From: Zeugodacus cucurbitae
Taxonomy: Eukaryota; Arthropoda; Insecta; Diptera; Tephritidae
Length of the DNA stretch: 64,000 bases
Reading direction: 5' to 3'
Assembly: GCF_028554725.1 (NCBI RefSeq)
Contig: NC_071669.1
Location: 49,555,501-49,619,500 of the forward strand
Shown here: positions 49,661 to 60,260 of the stretch, piece after piece
Layout of the letters: each line of letters begins with the position of its first letter
Position numbering within the stretch: position 1 is the first letter of the stretch
Position numbers and translations under genes: made by a program
Notes under the pieces: model-generated
Database searches by the model: none
The model's input: only the letters and a program-made list of their open reading frames with translations
What the model was told of the DNA's origin: nothing

Positions 49661-50479
49661 GACCAATCAGCCGAGCAACGATCAGAGCAGCGCAGTGGGT
49701 AATAAAAGCGTTGGAGAGAATGAAATTGAAAAAGTGCAAGTGACAGCTCGTAAAGAAGTCAAATAGCAACTGGTCTACAATTCCACCAGTGCGCGATCGA
49801 AGCAACTCTGTCCGTGGCAAGTCAACTGCAGTGAAGCGTAGTCAATCTAACTGCTCCTAAGTCTGCTTACAAGTAGCACACACACATACACAAAGTAGTA
49901 TACAAGTGCCGCCATAGAAGGCAACAGGAAAAACAACAACTGCGACTGTGATGACTTCAAGGTGACAATTGTTGTTAACAACAACGTACAAGCAACAACT
50001 CGCGCTCATATCCGGCTTTGGTGTGTGTCGCTGACGTTTTGTTGCAAGAATGTATGTGGCAGGCGGTGTGGCAAGGGTGAGAAGCGCAACCCATTGAAGT
50101 CGTCGGTTCGTGCTTGCGCTTCGGTGCATGATGGCTTAGGCGCTTGGGCAGTGAAAGCTGTGTCACGCTGAGTCGAAACACTAATTGCCGCACCTTCTGT
50201 AATTAAGATGTGGCAGCAACAATGTAGATGAACCAAAAGTTGCGTCAAAGCGACTCGACAACGGAAAAAAAAACAAAAATCTACAGAAATGCAACTTTGC
50301 TGGTACTGTGCTTGACTTCTGCCAAGACTCCGCCGCACTAAAGACTAAAAACTTTTAATTGTACCTAATTTATCTAAGTATTTAGCTAAGTTCGTAGAGA
50401 GAAAAAACTAAAAGTGACTAATTTGAAGGTCTCACAACTACAACTTCAATAGCACGAAAAACGAACGCTACTATGAAAG
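49661..50479 (+). other. Candidate promoter and 5' leader exon
   Basis: A good CCAAT box (GACCAATCAG, 49661-49670) lies about 30 bp upstream of an AT box AATAAAAG (49701-49708). The following 750 bp differ from the surroundings: balanced composition, CAAC-rich, with no long frame, as in fly 5' leaders. It ends at ATGAAAG|GTAATA (donor after 50479), so a start codon might sit at the exon edge; a second donor-like GTGAGT is at about 50496. No downstream exon was identified. The strand is opposite to the putative host intron, so this would be a nested or divergent gene. Confidence 0.25.
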
Positions 50480-53400
50480 GTAATATGAGTGTAAGAGTGA
50501 GTAAATTAGTGACTTAAGTGTGTTTTAAGTAGGGAGTACGTTGATATGGTTGAATATTTCGAAGCTTCGTTTTTATTTAATATAGAATTCAGTTTTCGTG
50601 CTAGTAAGTTCAAAGTATCTCTATCTTGAAAAGTAGTGTTATGAACACTCATCTGGTATGAATCGTTTCAACTGGCATAAGAGATATATAAACTCCAACA
50701 GGATAACTTTGTTGTTGCTTTTTGCATTTTCATACATAGCGTCCAAGAGAGCTAAAAAATAGCGTGTGGAAAGGTAGTAAATCGAACAAACAACTCGCAT
50801 AAAATACTTGAACTGGTATACTGAAATAGAGCTGCTCTGACGGCCACCTAAAGTTAATTTGTTTCAATATTACTCTTAAATTCAAATATGTACATATATC
50901 GAATAAAAATCAAACACGAAGAAAAATGATAAACGAAAATTGAAAGAAAGAAAATTCATATTTTTTAAATAAACTTCATTTTGATTTTCTGTGAATAATT
51001 GACATGCATGTACATATGTGTTATTCGCAGCAATATGCAATTATTTTGTTCTTCTTCGAAACTAAATTTTTATTCAGAAATTTTTGATTTCAAACTCTTG
51101 ATTAAGTTATTTATGAGTTTGATTGTTATTTTGCTTCATCAATTATATGAATGATTGGCAAATTAACAGAGTTTTTCTTCTTATTTTTCATCTTCTTGTT
51201 GAACTAATTGGCAGTTAAGACGAAATTAGATCAATATTTCATCAAAAACAATTGAGTTAAATAAGAAGGCGGACAAATGTGAATTTATGAGACCCTAAAA
51301 ATGCTTCCAAGAAGCTTGAAATTCATTTAAGTACTTGTAAAATATAAGAGAAATTACATGAAATATTATTTTATTGGATGCTGTGTTTTGCTTTCACACA
51401 ATGAATGTCTCACGTAACCTCAAATCAAGTATACGGAAATTTTTTTTAAAAGCTACCAAAGTGGCTTATCTATATTATCACATATCTTTGCATATATAAT
51501 ATATTTTATGCAATCACATACTTTATTATTCAAAAATGCTACCTTTTTTCACCACGCCAGTTAACCCATTTCATACCCACATCTCCTGGAATGTACCCCT
51601 AGACAAATCGCGACCTCAGCAACACTCAACTGACAGCAACAAATTTTCCATAACAAAATAAAATGAAATGAAATAAAGTTTTCGGAAAACGACACAAAAG
51701 TATCCACAAAAAGTGTGAATGTCCCCAATCATGTCAAAATCATACAATCAGTGTAATTAACAAAGCCCCGACTCGGTTGATTGGTTGAGTAGCCCAACTA
51801 CAACCATTCATTCATATATATTCAACTCCATCACACCCCTCAGCCATTTTGCACCTCAGCGGACACTTCAGTTGTCGGTAAGAGTTAACTTTCTATTGTT
51901 GTTTTAAACATCTCGATGCTGTAATATCGATTTTTTTGTTTTTGATGTTGTTGACATTTGTACAGTAGCCGAGATTGTTATTATTGCTAATGTTGTTGTA
52001 TATGCATTGATCCGTATATATATTTTGGGTGTTAAATCGACTTTATCGCGTTTTGTTTTATGTTCCACAAATGATTTGTTGTTATTTTATTTTAATTTTT
52101 ATTATTTTATATGCACATCCGCAACGCACAGAGAGCGCGAGAGATCTCTGCCGCAGTGGGTTGTGAGTAGGGCCACATTGTTGTCGCCATGCACCACTCA
52201 ACGACAATATAATCCACTTCGGCTTGTTATAATAGCATTTGGAGTGACATTGCCTGTACGAATTGTTGTTGTTTTTGTTGCTGCTGCTACTAGCGAGGTT
52301 GCTCAAATCACCTTATTGTTGTTGTTTTGTTTTTATTGCTGCGGCGCTTATTGTGGCGATAAGCGGCTTCTTCCATTATTTTTGTTGCTGGCAATATAAT
52401 AAATAAATCACAGCTCCAAAGTGTTTTTCTGTGTGCGTCTCTGCTTCGCTCATCAGCGCATTTGTTGTTGTCTCACCGTTCGATTGCTGTCATGTCAGGC
52501 GCATCGGTTAGTTGCTCGTTTACCAAATTCTTTCAAGTCGGAAGTAATGTTGTTGCCGTTTTTTGTAAGACTTATCGATTTTTAGCGTTTTTTATCCCTA
52601 TTATCCATCTTACATCCTGTTTTGTCATTCGGCTCTTGCATGATTGTTCTTCGACGCATTATCCATCACTTCATTCGACGTTTGTGTGTGTGTTGAAGTG
52701 TCTTTTTTTATGCTGAGAAGCAAAGAATTACTCCAAAGATTAAGAAATTGCGCCCTTAACTGCTGCCAATTCTTATAAATATTTCAATAATTTTAATGTC
52801 ATTGTTTTGATTGTTTTCATTGAGCTTTTCAAGGACCTTGCACTTCTCCTCTAAACGCTTCTAAAACATTTTAGCTTTGAAAGCGGTATATCTTTAAAGC
52901 GCAGATTTCTTCTCATGTTATTATTTTCAAGGAAAAATTATTTGGATCTGTATCGTTTATATAATTGTGAATTGAACGCAGGAACTTTTTAGTTCGGATG
53001 ACTAGTATTGTACTCGGAAGTACTCATTACTCTATACATACTATACTCATTACATACTATATGAACAGACCGATTAATGTGAGTGCTAAGAGTGAAAAAG
53101 CTCATAGTCAAAGCTTTGCTTAGAAGTGGCCAAGCAAATTCTCTGCTCTTTCATCAATTTTACATAAACGCCTCTTTGGGTTCCTTTAATGAGCTATTGG
53201 TATTTGGTTCGGATACTATTGCTTCCGCATTATTAAGTACACTGAATTGATTGATATATAAATCAGAATTGTCCATAAAGCCACATAAAGCAGTTGAATA
53301 AGGATATGACTCACATAGTACATTCATATATGTATATCATCCACACCTGTACATTTGCACGCACACAACGTCGGATATCCTTAAATACCACAATTAGGAA

Positions 53401-54242
53401 AGAAAGATATGTGTGTGTAAGCACCGGATGAGACATACCACCCTAACAATCCATATATACATATATATCACTGTCTATAAATGTTTCTGAGCGAATACGT
53501 GTTTAGAGAATTATTTCTGGATTCTCCTTAAGCCTACATAATAATCACAAGTGTATGGGGGAACATTTAAGAAGTCAAATTGTAAAATGTGGCAAGTGCC
53601 TTTGTGCCACCAATATAATATATGCTTCAACCAACACATATTTTATTGATGCAGACAAATATTTCCGTAACTAATTTATCAACGTAGCACGGTGCGAACT
53701 CAAACAAAGACGCCAGTATTAGATTTGAGTTGATAGGTGCGCGACGCCTTAACCGAGTCAACATGTGTATTGGCGTAACGACGCACCGACTAACGATGGC
53801 AAAGTGGTCATTAAATGTAAAAAAATGAACAAAAACAACAAAAAAGTATGTGAAATGCAGAGAACAAAGAAAGTTATAAAATTAAAGTCAAGTCGCTGCA
53901 ACTTCATTGCGGCTCAAACACTTTTCCACAATTTGCGGCATTATGTGGCAAGCTGCAATTAAAATCAACAGCACATGGAGGCGGGTGAATTTAGAAATGC
54001 CGTTGAACAATTCTTCCACGGAAGAGCGTAGGAAGAAGCTTAGACAACAACAATAATACATACTAACAAAGAATAGCTGTGCTCAAGCGGAACTGGCTGA
54101 CAATTACAGACATTAGCAATTATAGCTAGATAGAACCGAAAGCGTTGATGGTGAAAGCAGATGGTGCTGAGAAATGCCGTGAAACATGAAAGTATTTGTT
54201 TCACATTTCAAACGCTGAGGGCACTCTGTGAAAGAGTTAGAA
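50480..54242. other. Non-coding DNA, no gene recognised
   Basis: AT-rich with GTT arrays near 52265-52330 and a GAGAGATCTCT palindrome near 52139-52149. Short frames here follow the repeats. 53700-53960 resembles a transcribed leader in composition but lacks promoter or splice signals. Confidence 0.6.
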
Positions 54243-54593
54243 TTAATTAAAGAAGCTTCTGGTCCATATATAGTTAGAAATAAAATTAATTAAATGAAAA
54301 GTTGCTAAAGAATGGAATTTTTTTTTATTACAGGTGGAGGTATTAGGCTGTCCGATATGAAAAGGTTTGATATTACCATGTGAGGGATGACCGCCTTTAA
54401 AAAGAAAATATTTAGAGTTTGCCGCGGCAACCATATAAACATGTGACAAATACGCAATGTAGTCAGTTGGTCGAACGCGTTTAGTATCTCCACATACAAG
54501 TTTTCTTTGTGAGATTTCCAAAATATTAATAAGAAAGATCTTGGATTTTGAGTATTCCAAAAAATGTGCGTAATTATTTATCGATGTTTTCAT
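54243..54593 (-). CDS. Unrecognised 116-codon open frame
   Basis: This minus-strand frame from an ATG at 54593 reads KLVCGDTKRVRPTDYIAYLS and FLFKGGHPSHGNIKPFHIGQ in its middle. It looks less repeat-driven and more protein-like than other short frames in the window. I recognise no domain. The last about 30 residues are AT-rich noise. The upstream AACAG|GTTC has no pyrimidine tract, so there is no convincing exon acceptor. It may be a worn fragment of a mobile-element protein or chance. Confidence 0.2.
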   Translation of the reverse strand: MKTSINNYAHFLEYSKSKIFLINILEISQRKLVCGDTKRVRPTDYIAYLSHVYMVAAANSKYFLFKGGHPSHGNIKPFHIGQPNTSTCNKKKFHSLATFHLINFISNYIWTRSFFN

Positions 54594-57500
54594 TGCAAAA
54601 ATATTTGAACCTGTTTAGATAAGTTATAGATATAAGGAAAGTATTATATACATTTCCAGCTTAAAGAATTTTCACTTTTTTATTATATTCTTATTTCTTT
54701 CAAATATTCGTTTATCGTCTTTAGTTCAGTGAAGCGCACATCCCACTTGCAACTGTAGCTTGTTATGTGAATTCTACGGCACTTGAAAGCCGCTTTTACT
54801 CAGCTAAGCTGTTATACAAATAAGTGTAACCGTTGTTCTCACATTTATATCGCACATTTTTTGTGAATTTTCATGAAAATATAGCGCTAACTAAGCCATT
54901 TGCAGACATTTCCAGCAGAAGATGCAACTGCGTTAAAAAGTATGCAACGGTATCGTCGTGAAAGCCAAGAGCAGGAAAAGGGATTTAGCCGAAAATCTAG
55001 GCACGCCTGTGGAACAGCTGAGCTATATTTCCACAAAATAAATTATCTATCTGGTGCTGCAGCTTTAGAGGAGAAGAACTGGAAGATATGGATAAAAAAG
55101 CAATGCAAGTGAGATACATATATAAAGAGGATATGCATTTGTTCCACAATTCATGCATAAGAAAAATTGAAAAAAGCTATAACCAGCTTATGGTTTTTGC
55201 ACCAATGGATTTCGTGCAAATTACGAATAATGTAAGAAATCGTATTTTTATATGTGTTCATGTGCTGGAAATTATATACATACAATATAGAAAATGTATA
55301 CTTCTTCCGAGTTTTGCATGTTATTTCTCTTTTTTCTATGATTTATTTTTTTTTTTTCATATGATACACATAATCGCAGCAACAATATTGAAAACTCTAC
55401 TCGTAAATACCAAAAGCACTTTCTAATCTCAATTTATTGCAAACCATTGTTGATAAATTAATTTTATCACCAGGCAACAGTTTCTAAACCACATAATTCA
55501 ATGATTTAGATGTCTGTATATAAATACTTAAAACCAAAAACCAATTACTCGCTAACTACATGACCATTCCGCATAAGTAATCGAGTACCCAAAAGCTTTA
55601 AAGTTGAAGGTTGCCTTAATTGCAGCGCTACCACATGGCGAAATGCGGCAAAGAGGCAATGGCAAATCAGTGCGATCATCTGAGCGGTGAATAATGTATG
55701 AAACACAACAACATATGAGTGTTTGTTATTATATTTTTTTTCACAGTTTCAACTTCCTTCATCTTGTTATTGTATATAATGACCGGTGGTAATTGCCACA
55801 TGTGAAGAAGCTTACACCAGTTAAGTTGCAAAAAAGCGAGTAATTTATGTGAAACGAACATACATACAGACTCATAAAATTACATATATACCTATATAAA
55901 CATGCATAAACGTGTCTGTAAATTATGTATGTTCGTCTCACAATTGATGAATGACTGACAACAACAGGTCAATAGCTTAGCTCTTAGCAGCAGCATAATT
56001 AGTCAGTTCAGTCAGACAACTCTTGCAGATTAGCGAGATCTGCGAGTTCCGGCACTACTATATACATATATATTTTGTATATTTTAGTAATCGTCAAAAC
56101 GCGACCGGACGATTATCTCTTAGATAAGACGCTCCAGCTTCAACGCTCAACTGTGGCGTGTTTCCTTCAGGCGTCGGCGACGTAAGTTCGCACGTTTTTG
56201 TGACGCGTTGATTTAAATTAATAAAGCTGAGAATTGCTGCCTGCGAAAATAGTGCAAAACTTAAATATATATTTGTATGTTTACGTGTGTATATTGAGCC
56301 ATGAATTGTAGCGCGATAAACCTTCATAGCCGGTGAGTTGTCGTTTCGTTTTTTATGAATGATTCGCGGTGCTTCCAACTTGTCTTCACATCTTGCTACA
56401 TAGTGAAGACATACATATGTACATATTTATGCAATTCTTGTGATTTCGAGTTCAAGTTTGTGGTTTCATTTTTGGCAAGTCTTTTACATTTTGCTGCCTC
56501 ATCTCTTCTGTCGTCTCTGTGCTGTTGGGCGCGGACACGTCGGAATGCCGGTGGGGGTTGTGTTATGGAGCCACAGGCGCTGCTCAGGCTCAAAGCGTGC
56601 ACAATACATATGTATTTGAAGTACTAAACTACACATGTATGTATATATTTACATACATATGACTATATATAAGGAAGTGTGTATGCCATTACGTTTGTGG
56701 AATCGGTTTCGTATTCTTAACTTGACTTTTGCGTCTCACTGTAGACAATGTTGCCTGTTGCCCGGCAGAGTTAGTTACTTCTTCCAATGCTTCCTGCCAT
56801 ACAGGCTGTTGCTTGCATTATGAATACATTTTTGTTTTTGTTTTTACTTTTACATTTTATTTTTTACTTTGTGAGCCGCGACTTTGCCCTTTGATACTCG
56901 CAGCCGACTGCCTGAGAAGTTTAATGTTACCCGTTTTTGGTTCCTCTTTGATTTTGTTGTTTATATTGTTTTTGGTATTTCGATGGTTCATTCTTTAGCC
57001 TTGCTGTTGTTGTAACAGATTTTTATATTAAAATACTTATATGCATATATACTTTTTAGCTTTACTATGCAGCGCTCTTTCGTTTACGTCGGCTCTTTTT
57101 CAAGTTGTTCAAATATTTTCGTAGGATTCTTTGAAGAAACAGCCTCTTTCACGTGAGACTAAGTACAAATCTTTTTCACGACTGACTAAGTTAAGTGGAG
57201 TTGCAACACATAACAAATTCAGAAAACGATAATAATAACAACAATGAAGAATTTGAGAGGCACAAAAGCGAACGGTGAAGAAATAAAAGAGGAGAAAAAC
57301 AATATGAATAGAACTTAATATCTCAAAAAATATTAAAAGAATGTATATTAAATGATACAAAAGAAAAAGTCGCAACGCACGAAAATCGAAAATTCTGAAG
57401 TTGCACAACTGCCCGTCCGACGAGATGAATCTTGAAGGTAATGACAATAACCGTCGCATTTGGCGAATTGTGCAACAAAAACTGCATTATTAGTTCGCAT

Positions 57501-58317
57501 CCAATCGCGAGACAGAGCGCAGCCAAAGGCTAAAGGGAGCCGGAATGGCAGACAACCCAAGTAACGAGTGGACATGAGTGTTGGATATACGTATATGAAT
57601 ACTTGCGAATGGGCAGCCGTGAAGGCCAGTCGGAGCTAGCGAAGGCAGCGATCGAACAAACAATCAGGCCTCAATACAAGTGCATACAAATGTTTATACA
57701 CGGCAGTCGAGAAGGCTTCCTTCCATGTGCGGTAGTCCGGCAATCGCAGGCAGTCCTCTTGGAGGCAACGGCGGCATTTTCTCTGTGAAGTGTGCTGTGT
57801 GTATGCTTCAGTTGGCACATTCAAGTGCGCTGGTAAAGGTAAGGTAGGTGCAAAGTGGTTGCGGCAACGTGGAGAAGGTGTGGATGTTGAAGGCTTGAGT
57901 GCGTAGGAATGCATTGGCGTTTCGCGCAAGCAATATGGCATGATATTTTGAAAAGCTATCTATATTCGTATGCTTTGTACTTATGTATTTGCGGATATAC
58001 TATATAAAGTAGATGATATAAAATACTTTGGAAGAGTCTATGCTTATGAAAATAGTTTATTCTAAGAAATTATATAAAGATTATCAGTTAAAGTATATTC
58101 AGTTTATTGAAGACTCTTCTTCTTCTATATACCGAACCGAGAATTGAGTTGAAACATATCGCCGGGTCGCGAATTTCAAGTTGGGAGTTCAAAGCTTTAG
58201 TGTCTTTACAGCGCCGCCTTTAATCATCTCAATGGTGCGAGAAGTTTTTTTAACTTCGACAATAATAATATTCGGGATTGTTTAACCTTCATTAATTATT
58301 AAAAAGCCTCCATACAA
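54594..58317. other. Non-coding DNA, no gene recognised
   Basis: Mixed AT-rich sequence with TATG/CATA words. At about 57100-57440 an A/G-rich stretch contains a 24-codon plus-strand frame (MKNLRGTKANGEE...) and a possible donor GAAG|GTAATG near 57437. 57600-57950 is richer in G+C, with strings resembling AAAG|GTAAGG near 57838. Neither can be called a gene. Confidence 0.5.
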
Positions 58318-58540
58318 TTTCGGGACCCCGAGTTTGTTCTTTATAACTCAAAACGAAATTGACTTACGGGAACTTTATTATAAAATTTCGAGAAACGTTT
58401 GGGATTCCGAAATTTTTATTTTGAAATCCCGACATTTCGAAATTTTTAAACTGACTAAATGGAAAATCTAGCTATCTTAGAAAAAATGGGTATTGAAAAA
58501 TCCCAAAATTTTTATCTTGCATCCCGAAATGTTTAGATTG
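58318..58540. repeat. CCCGAAAT repeat family, partly tandem
   Basis: TTCGGGACCCCGA at 58318 is followed by two related units: 58409-58451 (TTCCGAAATTTTTATTTTG then AATCCCGACATTTC) and about 58497-58540 (AATCCCAAAATTTTTATCTTG then CATCCCGAAATG). The same words occur at 34.6 and 40.2 kb. Confidence 0.55.
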
Positions 58541-58942
58541 ACCTGAATTGTTTCAAAATATATATACATATGTATATGTCACTACGCAACTTATCTGGAA
58601 GCCAGTTTTTTTAGTTAATAACTTATTGAATAGTGTTGAACAAAGCAAAAATTACAAAAGAAATTTGACACCTGCTATTTTTTATCAATATGCGCGTGAA
58701 TATTTTAAATCATTTTGCTCAAGTGTCAAAATGTTAAATGCGAAGTTGTCGCATTTAATTAACTGGGCTATAGAAAAATATGTAAATATGTGAGTTTAAA
58801 ATGGTATGTACATATGTACTATGTAATTGTGTAGCGACAAAGAAACGCCTACAACGCACTAATGCCAACATTAAAACAGGTATATTATACTCGTCCAAAG
58901 GAACCTGTCTTTTGCAATTTTTCATAGATTGTATTATGTTAT
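58541..58942. other. Non-coding DNA
   Basis: Nothing recognised; short AT-rich frames only. Confidence 0.6.
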
Positions 58943-60260
58943 TATACTCTCGCAACAAAAGTTGCTAAAGAGAGTATTATAGTTTTGTTCACATAACGGT
59001 TGTTTGTAAGTCCTAAAACTAAACCCAAAGTGATCAGGGTGACGAGTAAAGTTCAAATCCGGATGTCTGTCTGTCCGTCCGTCCGTCCGTCTGTCCGTCA
59101 GTCCGTCCGTGCAAGCTGTAACTTGAGTAAACATTGAGATATCTCAATGAAACTTGGAATACGTGTTCCTTGGCACCATAGGAAGGTTAAGTTCTAAGAT
59201 GGGCGGAATCGGACCACTGCCACGCCCACAAAATGGCGATAACCAAAAACACATAAAGACCTATAACTAAGCCATACATAAAGTTATGAAAATAAAATTT
59301 GAAAAATAGGATCGCATTAGGGAGGGGCACATTTGAATGAAATTTTTTTGGAAAGGTGGGCGTGACCCCGCCCCCAAATATGTTTTTTTGTATATATCTT
59401 GCAAACCAATAAAGCTATATAAACCAAACTTTCTGCAGTCGTTTCTTTTAGCCGTTTCCTTATACAGTCCAAAAATGAAAGAAATCGGATAATAACCACG
59501 CCCACCTCCCATACAAAGGTTAGGTTGAAAATGACTAAAAGTGCGTTAACTCACTAACGAGAAACGTCAGAAACACAAAATTTCATAGAAATGATAGCAG
59601 AAGGAAGCTGCACTCAGATCTTTTTACAAAATGGAAAACGGGCGTGGCACCGCCCACTTATGGGTCAAAAACCATATCTCAGGAACTACTCGACAGATTT
59701 CAATGAAATTCGGTATATAATATTTTATTGATACCCTGATGACATGTGTAGAAAATTACCGAAATCGGTTCACAACCACGACTACTTTCTTTATAACTCA
59801 ATTTTGAATTCCATCTGAATCCTTCACTTTATAAGGTTAAATTTTAACCGAAAATATGGGTAAATCTCTCAGCTAATTTAATGTAATTCAGAGGAAATTG
59901 TTTTCTTCCAATAGTGTGTCTCTGTTCCAAAAATTATTAAAATCGGGTCGCAACATCTCCTAGCTCCCATATAACTAATTATAGGTTTTTCAAAAATTCG
60001 TTGGGCTTTATTACGCATATATGTATTGGTTAATATGTGATATATCTTAGCAAAATTAAGTGAGCGTATAGTATTGGATATAGTGAAATCGGTTCATGAA
60101 TTACCTCAGCCCTCATATCTATATATGACTTTCGTTATTCTATTAAACTTTAGGCCGAATTTATGGCTAAATTTGTGCGTTATCTTAATAAAATTTCTTC
60201 AATAAATTGCGAGAGTATAAAATGTTCGGTTACACCCGAACTTAGCCTTTCCTTACTTGT
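58943..60260 (+). mobile_element. DINE-1/INE-1-like non-autonomous Helentron (HINE)
   Basis: The element opens with TATACTCTCGCAA (58943-58955) and carries its exact 13-bp reverse complement TTGCGAGAGTATA near the other end (60207-60219). The 5' end folds as a hairpin: TACTCTC pairs with GAGAGTA at 58970-58976, and CAAC with GTTG inside. A GTCC/GTCTG microsatellite lies at 59064-59110. A second hairpin GTTCGG-TTACAC-CCGAAC (60224-60241) closes the 3' end, followed by TTAGCCTTTCCTTACTTG. Short inverted ends, a 5' palindrome, a GTCY microsatellite core and a terminal stem-loop are the known architecture of Drosophila DINE-1/INE-1 and other Helentron-associated elements. There is no coding sequence, so Rep/helicase would come from elsewhere. 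Five CCACGCCCAC-like boxes lie inside. Exact outer ends and target site are not determined. Confidence 0.7.
59064..59110. repeat. (GTCC/GTCTG)n microsatellite inside the HINE-like element
   Basis: About eleven tetranucleotide units of GTCC, GTCT and GTCA, at the position where DINE-1 elements carry their variable microsatellite. Confidence 0.9.

Noticed and set aside
54310..54345. Plus-strand acceptor TTTTTATTACAG|GTGGAG
   Set aside because: A good acceptor by itself, but GTGGAG is a poor donor and no open frame follows as an exon.
59267..59512. Minus-strand frames of about 60-80 codons
   Set aside because: They lie inside the non-coding HINE-like element and match nothing.
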